Shown here: positions 5,801-12,151 of the stretch, one piece after another
Layout of the letters: each line of letters begins with the position of its first letter
Numbering within the stretch: position 1 is the first letter of the stretch
Assembly: GCA_937896015.1 (NCBI GenBank)
Contig: CALBLR010000256.1
Coordinates: 1-12,945 of the forward strand
From: an uncultured Prevotellaceae bacterium
Lineage (GTDB): Bacteria; Bacteroidota; Bacteroidia; Bacteroidales; Muribaculaceae
Direction: 5' to 3'
Length of the DNA: 12,945 bases
Notes under the pieces: model-generated
The model's input: the letters and a program-made list of their open reading frames with translations, nothing else
Databases searched by the model: none
What the model was told of the DNA's origin: nothing
Translations under genes and position numbers: made by a program

Positions 5801-8800
5801 TGTGCCTGCGTTGTAGCAGCCGGTCACTGTGGCGCCGGCAGCATTGTAGGCTGCCACGCCTGCGGCTGCGGTCTTGGTGGCCTTCACTGTGGCAAAGTTG
5901 CGGCAGTTCTCAATGCGGCCGCTGTTGTAGGCTGCCACGCCTGCCACATAGCTGCCGCCGGTCACCTGGCAGTCGGATGCGATGTTCAGGTTCTTGATCA
6001 CCGACTTGAGGCCGGTGTAGATGAAGAGTCCTGCCATGTAGTTCTCGGTGTTGGCGATGAAGTCGCCGTTGCTGCCTATGCTGCGGTTGGCCTGCCAGTT
6101 CTTAATGGAGTGGCCGTTGCCGTCGAGGGTGCCGTTGAATGCGTAATACGCGCCGTGAACCGACATGCCGAAGAAGCCGCTGTTGCCGCCCATGTCGATG
6201 TCGTTGGCCAGCTTGAAGTAGGTGCCTGTGTAGTCATACAGCTGCAAGTCTACGGCGTTGCGAATCTTCATGAGGTCGTCCTTGGTCTTGATGAGGTAGG
6301 GGTTGGCTTCGGTGCCAGCGCCTTCAAACTCGTCGGGCACAACCTTCAGAATATAGATGCGGAAGTCGTTGCCGCGAGTCACGGTCAGCGTGTCGCTGGC
6401 GGCTGTGGTGGCTGTCACGGTCACGTTGTTGCCGCTCAGCTTCAGGCCGTGGCCGGTGGTGCCCAGCGCGCCGCCCTTGAAGAGGCTCCAGGTCACGCCG
6501 TTGGCTGTGCTCACGGTGAAGTCGCTCTTCATGCGCTTCACTGTCTCGCCGCTCTTCAGCGTGAAGGGCACTGCGTCGAGCAGGGCTTTGCCCACGTTGG
6601 CAAACTTGGCCAGCTGCGGATATAGGCCCGCTTTCAGAGTCCACGTCTGCGCGTCGAAGCCCTCGGGGGCTTTGCCCGATGCAAGGGTGGCCGTCTCGAG
6701 TGCGTGCTCGGTGGAGCCGTTGAAGCTGGCCTGGCCGTCGAAGTATGTGTCGTTGATTTTGGCAGGCTGGCTGCCAATCATGCTGCCGTAAAGTTCGTTG
6801 TTGAGCGCTGAGCCTGCGCACAGCACCACGCCTGTGTTGAGGCAGCTGTTCAGCTCGGGGGCGTCGCTCTTGTTGGGGCCGCTTTCGCCCTTTTCAAGCA
6901 CGCCGGCAATGCCGCCCACCATGTCGCTGGTGTAGCTGCGCACAATGCCCGAGTTGTAGCAGTTGTTGAGCTTGGCGCCCAGGCTGTGGCCTATGATGCC
7001 GCCGGCATAGCCCTTGTGGGCGCTGGCGTAGCTTGCGTTCACTTGGCCGCCGTTCCAGCAGCGGTCGATGGTGCCGAGGTACATATAGCCGGCGATGCCG
7101 CCTATCTTGCCCTCGCCATAGGCGTCGGTCACAATGCCTGTGAAGTAGCTGTCGCTGATTTGCGAGGTGACGCGTGAGTTAGAGCCGCACACGCCGCCGG
7201 CATATCCTTTCTTGTAGGTGAGGTTCACTGTGGCGTCGCTCCACGAGTTGCTCACGGCGTTGTAGTTCACGCCCACAATGCCGCCCACCATGTTCTCGCC
7301 CTCGATGGTGCCCGAGAACGATGTGGAGTCGACTGTGCCGTAGTTCATGCCCACGATGCCGCCGCTGTAGTATGCGGGCACGCCCACATAGCCGCCGGTC
7401 ACCGTGATGTTGCTAACCTTGCCGTTGCTTTCGCCGGCCACGATGCCTACTTTCGACTTGGCACTGTTGACCGTAGGCGCCACAAACTTTATGTTGCGCA
7501 CCTGAGCGTCTTTGCCCAGCAGGCCGAACATGCCGGCGTTGAACTCGTTGCGGCGGTTCTGCGCGAGGTTGCTGATGGTGTGGCCCTGGCCGTCGTAGTT
7601 GCCGTTGAATGCGATTCTGGCAATGCCTATGGGCTCGTGGTTGTCAACCTCCTTCATGTCGATGTCGGCCGTCTGGCGGAAGTATACGCCTGTAAACACG
7701 CTGCTGCCGCTGCGGTAGTTTTCATTGTGGTTGTTGGCGTTGGCCAGGTTCTCGAGGTCTTGCGCCGTAGCCACCTCATAGGGCGACTCCTTGGTGCCCG
7801 CGCCCTTCAGCGTGAGAGCCGATGAGAACGGAGTGAACTCCTCGGGCACGCTGATCACGCTCTTTTCAAGGGCTTCGACAACGTAGTTCTTGTTGCTGCC
7901 GCGCGAGAATGCCCACATGCCGAAGCTGATGGTGGTGCCTGTGTAGGTGCCGTTGAGCCCGCTGCTCTTCAGTGTGAGGTTGGTGGGCGAGGTGTAGCTG
8001 CTGATGCAGTAGTTGTAGTAGTCGGTGGTGCCTTGCGTGGCAAGGGTCTGGTGGGGCATGAACACCGCTCCGGTGCTGTCTACCGTCATCACCACCTCCG
8101 AGCCGCAGTTGTAGAAGTTGCGCACTGCTATCTGCGTCTTGCTCTCACGCGAGTAGCATGCGGGGTAGGTGCGCACCTTCAGGCTGTCCTCGGTCTGGGT
8201 GAGGCTGTAGTCGGTGACCATGGCGTTGGCCTTGTAGAGCTTGCTCTTGCTGTTCACAATTTGCGTGCCGCGGTACTGGCCGCTGAGCACGAATATGCCC
8301 CATGAGCCTATCTCTATGTTGCCGCCGTCGCCCACAGTGAGCTCGATTTCCCGGTCGGTGTAGTAGGCCTTTTTATTGAGGTCGACTACGCAGCAATACA
8401 GCGAGCCGTATTTGCTGTCAACGTAGGTCACCTGCGGCTTGATTTTGATTACTCCCGTGCTGGCGTCATAAGCGCCCTTCACGGTGCGCTGGCCGCCAAT
8501 CAGGTTGTAGATGGTCACCGAGTCGGTGCCCAGCGGCGCAATCTGCACCATGTATTTGCGCGACACAGCCAGCGGCACGCTTGTGCCGTAGTCGGTGGTG
8601 TAGTAGTAGCCTTTGAGGCTGGCCAGCGCGGGGGCGCGCCTTGACCTCGAGGCTTTCTTCACTGCCGGAGGCGCTTTGGTGGCATCGAGGGTGTAGCCCG
8701 ATGGGCTAAACTCCTTTGCCACAGCCTCGCGGTCCACACCTAAAAGTGTGACCCCATTGCGCACGGTTGTGGTGCTTGTGCCCGCATAGGCACCTGCCAC

Positions 8801-8839
8801 GACCAGCAATGAGGCTAAGAAAGTGGTAACTTTTTTCAT
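2879..8839 (-). CDS. Giant secreted GLUG-repeat (beta-helix) surface protein, 1986 residues
   Basis: A Sec signal peptide (MKKVTTFLASLLVVAGAYA, cut before G20, no lipobox Cys) leads into about 325 beta-rich residues I cannot name. Three modules follow, opening at G346, G840 and G1281. Each opens with a G-x-G-T-x-x-x-P-(Y/W) line, a 'NDIDM'-like line and an 'F-x-G-x-(Y/L/F)-D-G-x-G' line, and continues with GLUG repeats of 20-25 residues (core GG-I/V-x-G). I count about 8, 7 and 15 by eye. Each ends in a cap, '(D/T)-x-YYDSQ' or close (D697, Y1134, Y1801), followed by a W and a 'YP' line and a linker of about 85 residues that looks Ig-like. The last 54 residues, including 'GVNIVRTIYKDG', resemble Bacteroidales C-terminal tails of the type IX secretion kind. 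GLUG proteins are mostly surface or extracellular adhesin-like proteins; the ligand here is unknown. It is monocistronic, with its own promoter and a strong terminator. The very long antisense open frames over it are not genes. Confidence 0.93.
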   Translation of the reverse strand: MKKVTTFLASLLVVAGAYAGTSTTTVRNGVTLLGVDREAVAKEFSPSGYTLDATKAPPAVKKASRSRRAPALASLKGYYYTTDYGTSVPLAVSRKYMVQIAPLGTDSVTIYNLIGGQRTVKGAYDASTGVIKIKPQVTYVDSKYGSLYCCVVDLNKKAYYTDREIELTVGDGGNIEIGSWGIFVLSGQYRGTQIVNSKSKLYKANAMVTDYSLTQTEDSLKVRTYPACYSRESKTQIAVRNFYNCGSEVVMTVDSTGAVFMPHQTLATQGTTDYYNYCISSYTSPTNLTLKSSGLNGTYTGTTISFGMWAFSRGSNKNYVVEALEKSVISVPEEFTPFSSALTLKGAGTKESPYEVATAQDLENLANANNHNENYRSGSSVFTGVYFRQTADIDMKEVDNHEPIGIARIAFNGNYDGQGHTISNLAQNRRNEFNAGMFGLLGKDAQVRNIKFVAPTVNSAKSKVGIVAGESNGKVSNITVTGGYVGVPAYYSGGIVGMNYGTVDSTSFSGTIEGENMVGGIVGVNYNAVSNSWSDATVNLTYKKGYAGGVCGSNSRVTSQISDSYFTGIVTDAYGEGKIGGIAGYMYLGTIDRCWNGGQVNASYASAHKGYAGGIIGHSLGAKLNNCYNSGIVRSYTSDMVGGIAGVLEKGESGPNKSDAPELNSCLNTGVVLCAGSALNNELYGSMIGSQPAKINDTYFDGQASFNGSTEHALETATLASGKAPEGFDAQTWTLKAGLYPQLAKFANVGKALLDAVPFTLKSGETVKRMKSDFTVSTANGVTWSLFKGGALGTTGHGLKLSGNNVTVTATTAASDTLTVTRGNDFRIYILKVVPDEFEGAGTEANPYLIKTKDDLMKIRNAVDLQLYDYTGTYFKLANDIDMGGNSGFFGMSVHGAYYAFNGTLDGNGHSIKNWQANRSIGSNGDFIANTENYMAGLFIYTGLKSVIKNLNIASDCQVTGGSYVAGVAAYNSGRIENCRNFATVKATKTAAAGVAAYNAAGATVTGCYNAGTITSGGTVAGGIVGTNLGAIELSQNDGNVGVAVLTSLESDSTSLKTAGGIAGENGGTMANVANLGHVSAGGEVGGIAGNNAYKTTVTGLIAAGTVESFSDQKTLGAVFGKHNTSSAVVTDGYYDSQLAGKNAGNAQAVDGITASTTASLVSGDTIKGIVTAHWSYAKGQYPVLKAFASEPASVFNRANYIEFASEGKKDTRFLVHKSAQIATGAGAKAALASAKSFTISGSTLNLAAITEVARDTLTFTSGTLTKAYPLFAAPKMLPKGDGTKDNPWRIETVADWQTVAKYSLDYEAALDGEYLLLVNDLDFKGDTTASAMLVADGATRFQGHFDGNGKTIDGFAYHNEDYKTGINKGLFGLVGDNGVIENLTLGANSDINGYQYIGGFAGLSSGTMRNCVNRGKVTTSKMGFAGGLAGVANPKARFINCKNYGTVTSANGQGGGIAGEAAESVAIDSCFNAGAVSGKYSIGGITGSSNGGITLSTNEGAVTASQNYAGGITGYQSSTSGGNVTYCVNRGKVTTTTYSAGGIIGCLFRPGIAKRNVNHGDVQCGTYGAGGIIGTMGTTPSIVVDSCINYGSVVSKASQAGGIVGVTGNAKADNHNVISHNVNYGSVECTKQSAGGIVGENKMNNDVVANINYASVTADYQAGGIVGNNNDALIKDCFNAGGVQGRYNLGGVAGNSAGQIKSSGNAGLVWSTGSNAANAYNVGGVMGTGKAEVSDVYNHGNVHGCKQVGGIIGLPVKNYTTLARAFNTGNVACASEADSASCGNVCGGKAVANVTVTDTYYDSQAVNSTFANDTAAKAVPTAALTQLNWGDSCWTMRANCYPAVKTLADSAIVKLYSAALAIAPGDKRDAVTESFNVGVPEGVEWTVSDNLRIDEDGHITLVNINGGETATLKASIGGNSLEYTITLLKPSGAEQIDADKEVERMEYVGVNGMVYSHPVEGVNIVRTIYKDGTSSTRKMIITRTR
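4231..4608. repeat. In-frame direct repeat inside the GLUG gene (30 bp, 29 identical, copies 348 bp apart)
   Basis: The copies are 4231-4260 and 4579-4608. The last 25 bases of each are identical and encode the same N-terminal half of a GLUG unit (part of a C-V-N-R-G-K-V-T-T line). The spacing of 348 bp is 116 codons, so recombination between copies would remove or add about five GLUG units without a frameshift. A shorter 20-bp identical pair lies at 5844-5863 and 5925-5944, 81 bp (27 codons) apart. Confidence 0.8.
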
Positions 8840-8881
8840 GTGAAACCTGTTTTTAAAATTGATGTTATGGAAAAAATCCTA

Positions 8882-8915
8882 CAAATTTAGCGAAATTGTA
8901 ATAAAAATCAGCAAA
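8882..8915 (-). promoter_or_regulatory. Predicted promoter of the GLUG-repeat gene
   Basis: The minus strand has a perfect -7 box TAAATTTG (8889 down to 8882) and a TTTG (8915-8912) 22 nt upstream as a possible -33 element. The implied leader is about 35 nt of A/T-rich sequence. The surrounding 8840-8935 is strongly AT-rich compared with the genes. Confidence 0.55.
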
Positions 8916-8972
8916 AAATATAAAAATAGTAGTGGTGCCGCTTTTGTCTGGCATCCAAATGCTGAAACAACA

Positions 8973-9016
8973 GCCGGAGGCGGTGCTCAGCGCTTGCGCT
9001 GGCAGCCGCCTCCGGC
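8973..9016 (-). terminator. Large hairpin, probable korAB terminator
   Basis: GCCGGAGGCGG (8973-8983) and CCGCCTCCGGC (9006-9016) pair perfectly over 11 bp. Inside, CAGCG (8988-8992) and CGCTG (8997-9001) form a second stem with a 4-nt loop, separated by a small internal loop. In the minus direction it is followed by TGTTGTTT, a modest U-rich stretch. It lies 113 bp after the korB stop and just before the promoter of the GLUG gene, so it probably insulates the two units. Confidence 0.6.
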
Positions 9017-9053
9017 ATGATGTGCAGATGTTTTTTTAAGATTGCGTCGGGTC

Positions 9054-9118
9054 ACCTGCGATCAGGTAAGCTCCACAGCGCCGGCGCGCTGCGCCCTCGC
9101 GGGTGCTCCGCGCCTGTG
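9054..9118 (-). other. GC-rich structured 3' region of korB
   Basis: Between the korB stop and the large hairpin lie several nested inverted repeats: CACAGCGC (9074-9081) against GCGCCTGTG (9110-9118, one bulged base), an inner GCGCCC-TCGC-GGGTGC stem (9091-9106), the 10-bp palindrome GCGCCGGCGC (9078-9087), and ACCTG-CGAT-CAGGT (9054-9067). No credible protein is encoded. The rest of 8840-9129 holds only the terminator and the GLUG promoter. The role is unknown. Confidence 0.35.
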
Positions 9119-9129
9119 TGTGAAGAGCG

Positions 9130-10161
9130 CTATTTCACTTCCCAGGTGTCGCCCGAAAGGATCATATCGCGCAGGCTCTTGAAGCCGTGCTTGGCCTCAA
9201 CGTCGCGCACTTGCGCCTCGACGTCGGCCTCATAGCTTGGAGCCTCCACGTCACGAATCACGCCGATGGCAAGGGGCAGCTCGTGCCCGTCCATCATGGC
9301 GAGCTGCTGGTGCAGGAAGTTGCTGCGGCAGTGGGCGTCGTGCACAAGCACGTCGTCGATGGTGTAGCCGTCTTCGCCCAGCTTCACTGCCTTAAGGCCG
9401 AAGCCGTCTTGAACCAGGCCCTTGTCATTGTCCTTGCCAAACAGCATCTTCTCGCCGTGAACAAGATGGATTGTGCGGTCGGCGCGTGTGGCGCGGTCGG
9501 TGATGTAGTTGTGGATTCCGTTGTTGAAAATCATGCAGTTCTGCAGCATCTCCACCACCGAGCAGCCTTTGTGGCGCGCGGCGGCCACCATAATCTCCTG
9601 GCCCACCTTCAGCTCCACGTCGATGCCGCGGGCAAAGAATGTGCCGCGGGCGCCAAACACGAGCTCGGCGGGTATGAACGGATCTTCGGTTGTGCCGTAG
9701 GGCGATGATTTCGACACAAATCCACGGTCGCTTGTGGGCGAATACTGACCCTTGGTGAGACCGTAAATCTTGTTGTTGAGCAGCAGGAGGTTGACGTCCA
9801 CATTGCGTCTAACCTCATGAATGAAGTGGTTGCCGCCAATGGCCAGGCCGTCGCCGTCGCCGGCCACCTGCCATACGGTCATCTTTGGATTGGCAACCTT
9901 AAAACCGGAGGCAACAGCCCCGCCGCGGCCGTGAATTGTGTGGAAGCCGTAGGTGTTCATGTAGTAAGGAAGTCGAGAGCTGCAGCCGATACCTGAAATC
10001 ACCGCAGTCTCATACGGAGGCACTCCAAGCTCGGCCATGGCCTTGTGGAGCACGTTCAGAATGGCATGGTCGCCGCATCCCGGGCACCAGCGCACGCTCT
10101 GGCCGTTCTTGTAGTCCTTCGGTTCGTATGTTTGTGTTGTTTTCTGTTCGTCCATAATCAT
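9130..10161 (-). CDS. korB: 2-oxoacid (probably 2-oxoglutarate):ferredoxin oxidoreductase, beta subunit
   Basis: The thiamine-diphosphate-binding beta subunit of the enzyme that oxidatively decarboxylates a 2-oxoacid to acyl-CoA and reduces ferredoxin, or runs in reverse. It is cytoplasmic and works as a complex with the KorA product. The protein has 343 residues, normal for the family. 'WCPGCGDH' lies at 25-32. The TPP/Mg motif starts at GDGD (101-104) and ends in 'NN' (129-130). Four cysteines, C26, C29, C60 and C209, match the spacing of the [4Fe-4S] ligands known in these beta subunits. The chosen ATG at 10161 overlaps the korA stop as ATGA, suggesting translational coupling. A strong AAGGAGG (10171-10165) stands 4 nt before it and 10 nt before an in-frame ATG at 10155, which is an equally possible start. 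2-Oxoglutarate specificity is inferred from the korA partner type; other 2-oxoacids are possible. Confidence 0.93.
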   Translation of the reverse strand: MIMDEQKTTQTYEPKDYKNGQSVRWCPGCGDHAILNVLHKAMAELGVPPYETAVISGIGCSSRLPYYMNTYGFHTIHGRGGAVASGFKVANPKMTVWQVAGDGDGLAIGGNHFIHEVRRNVDVNLLLLNNKIYGLTKGQYSPTSDRGFVSKSSPYGTTEDPFIPAELVFGARGTFFARGIDVELKVGQEIMVAAARHKGCSVVEMLQNCMIFNNGIHNYITDRATRADRTIHLVHGEKMLFGKDNDKGLVQDGFGLKAVKLGEDGYTIDDVLVHDAHCRSNFLHQQLAMMDGHELPLAIGVIRDVEAPSYEADVEAQVRDVEAKHGFKSLRDMILSGDTWEVK

Positions 10162-12008
10162 TTGCCCTCCTTGATTTGTTTAACTGCATCTACAATCTCG
10201 TGTACGAGGAACGGCTGTCCCTCCACTTTGTTGACGCGCTTGATGTTGAGATTCGGGTTCTTGGCCTGCAGATAGTCGGCAAACTGGCCGCTGTTGAGCT
10301 CGGCCACAATCACCGTCTTGTAGCGGTTGAGCACCTCATGGGTGTTGCGCGGCAGCGGGTTGATGTAGCGGAACTGGGCGAAGTCCACCTTCACCCCTGC
10401 GGCGTTAAGCTCCTCATAGGCGGTGTAGATGTGGCCGTATGTGCCGCCCCAGCCCACAAGCAGGGTGTCGGCCTGGCCGCCTTCGGCTTCCTTCACCTCA
10501 AGCTCGGGTATGTGGTTGGCCACATTGGCCACCTTCTGGGCGCGCGCGGCCACCATCTTGGCGTGGTTGGCCGGGTCGTTGCTCAGCACGCCGGTGTTGT
10601 AGTCCTTCTCAAGGCCGCCCACGCGGTGCATCAGGCCGGGAGTGCCGGGAATGGCCCAGTAGCGCACGCCTTCGGCGTTGCGCATGTAGGGGGTCCAGCT
10701 CTCTTTCAGCTCTTCGGGCACGAAGTTGGGCTTTATCTCTGGATAGTCTTCGTCGTCGGGAATGCGCCATGCCGACGAGCCGTTGGCTATGAACGCGTCG
10801 GTGAGCAGCACCACGGGTGTCATGTGCTCGATGGCGATGCGCGCAGCCTCAAATGCCATGTGGAAGCAGTCGGTGGGCGACAAGGCCGCAACCACCACCA
10901 GCGGGCACTCGCCGCTGCGGCCGTAGAGGGCCTGCATCAGGTCGGTCTGCTCGGTCTTGGTGGGCAGGCCGGTCGACGGGCCGCCGCGCTGCACGTCGAT
11001 GAGCACCAGCGGCAGCTCGGCCATCACGGCAAGGCCCAGAGCCTCGCTCTTGAGGGCCAGGCCGGGGCCCGAGGTGCTGGTCACGGCCAGATTGCCGGCA
11101 AACGAGGCGCCTATGGCCGAGCAGATGCCCGAAATCTCGTCCTCCATCTGGCATGCCTTCACGCCCAAGTCGCGGCGCTTGGCCAGCTCGTGCAGTATGT
11201 CGGTGGCCGGAGTGATGGGGTAGCTGCCCAGGAACAGCGGCAGGTGGCTCTTCTCCGACGCCAGAATCAGGCCCCATGCGGTGGCCTTGTTGCCGTTCAC
11301 GTCGGTGTAGCGGCCGGGACGCACGTTGTCGGTCTCGATGCGGTAGGTCGACACCGAGGCATGTATGTTGTGGCCGTAGTCGAATCCGCCTTGCACCACT
11401 TTGGCGTTGGCTTCATACACAGCCGGCTTCTTGGCAAATTTGTTTTTAAGGAATCGCAGAGCTCCGTCGAGCGGCAGGTTGAACAGCCAGCACACGAGGC
11501 CAAGGGCAAACATGTTGCGGCACTTCATTTGCGACTTGAAGTCCATTCCGCTGTCGGCCAGGGCTGCTTTCACCATCGACGTCATGGGCACTTCCACCAC
11601 TTGGGCGTCGAGGCCAATCTCCTTGTAGGGCTCGTCGGTCTTGTAGAGGGCCTTGTCGAGGTCGGCCTTCTTAAACGAGTCGATGTCGACAAGCGCAACG
11701 CCGCCCTTGCGCAGGAATTTAGCGTTCTGCTTGAGCGCGGCCGGATTCATCGACACCAGCACGTCGCACTCGTCACCAGGTGTGTGCACACCGCGGCCCA
11801 CATGCACCTGGAAGCCCGACACGCCGTTGAGCGAGCCCTGCGGGGCGCGCACCTCGGCCGGGTAGTCGGGGAAGGTGGAAATTTGGTCGCCAAGCTCGGC
11901 CGAAACGTTCGAGAAAATGTTGCCGGCCAGCTGCATGCCATCACCGCTGTCGCCCGAAAAGCGCACCACAATGCTCTGACGGGATTGTACTTTGGTTTTT
12001 TCTAACAT
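10158..12008 (-). CDS. korA: 2-oxoacid (probably 2-oxoglutarate):ferredoxin oxidoreductase, fused gamma-alpha subunit
   Basis: A 616-residue subunit. Residues about 11-200 are the gamma domain, with the glycine-rich 'FSGDSGDGMQLAGN' (17-30). Residues about 240-616 are the alpha domain, with 'GSYPITPATD' (261-270), the YPITP substrate-loop motif, then 'TSTSGPGLALKSEALG' and 'RGGPSTGLPTKTEQTDL'. With KorB it forms the TPP- and iron-sulfur-dependent enzyme linking 2-oxoglutarate and succinyl-CoA in anaerobic Bacteroidales. No separate ferredoxin-like delta subunit lies in the window, as expected for the two-subunit form. I start at the ATG at 12008. A longer frame to 12041 would need a TTG start and adds 11 unconserved residues. 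korA is first in the operon, with a promoter at 12103-12110, and overlaps korB by 4 bp. A branched-chain or other 2-oxoacid substrate cannot be ruled out. Confidence 0.93.
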   Translation of the reverse strand: MLEKTKVQSRQSIVVRFSGDSGDGMQLAGNIFSNVSAELGDQISTFPDYPAEVRAPQGSLNGVSGFQVHVGRGVHTPGDECDVLVSMNPAALKQNAKFLRKGGVALVDIDSFKKADLDKALYKTDEPYKEIGLDAQVVEVPMTSMVKAALADSGMDFKSQMKCRNMFALGLVCWLFNLPLDGALRFLKNKFAKKPAVYEANAKVVQGGFDYGHNIHASVSTYRIETDNVRPGRYTDVNGNKATAWGLILASEKSHLPLFLGSYPITPATDILHELAKRRDLGVKACQMEDEISGICSAIGASFAGNLAVTSTSGPGLALKSEALGLAVMAELPLVLIDVQRGGPSTGLPTKTEQTDLMQALYGRSGECPLVVVAALSPTDCFHMAFEAARIAIEHMTPVVLLTDAFIANGSSAWRIPDDEDYPEIKPNFVPEELKESWTPYMRNAEGVRYWAIPGTPGLMHRVGGLEKDYNTGVLSNDPANHAKMVAARAQKVANVANHIPELEVKEAEGGQADTLLVGWGGTYGHIYTAYEELNAAGVKVDFAQFRYINPLPRNTHEVLNRYKTVIVAELNSGQFADYLQAKNPNLNIKRVNKVEGQPFLVHEIVDAVKQIKEGK

Positions 12009-12084
12009 GTCTTTTGATAGTATATCGTTTTTTTGTTGCAATAAATAAAGAGTGAATTAGCTCTTCGTTTATAATTAATGTATA

Positions 12085-12110
12085 CGGTCGTGTTGACCGC
12101 TACAAAGTTA
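12085..12110 (-). promoter_or_regulatory. korAB promoter -7 box and start-site hairpin
   Basis: The minus strand has TAACTTTG (12110 down to 12103), a perfect TAnnTTTG, and three bases later a perfect 5-bp stem (CGGTC 12085-12089, GACCG 12095-12099, 5-nt loop) at the predicted 5' end of the transcript. The leader would be about 90 nt and AT-rich. No clear -33 TTTG is seen. No clear terminator for the upstream MATE gene is visible in 12009-12151, so some read-through is possible. Confidence 0.5.
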
Positions 12111-12151
12111 CATAAAATGCAATGATATAAAAAAATATGGCCGTTAAACTT

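Noticed and set aside
3439..7804. CRISPR-like or satellite array suggested by recurring ATGCCGCC words
   Set aside because: Recurrences are irregular in spacing, in coding register and fully explained by GLUG protein repeats.
10176..12005. 609-codon open frame on the plus strand, antisense to korA
   Set aside because: Same in-register shadow effect; korA is an unmistakable family member with catalytic motifs.
12009..12041. TTG start at 12041 for korA
   Set aside because: Adds 11 residues without family support, while the ATG at 12008 has an A-rich leader and gives the normal length.
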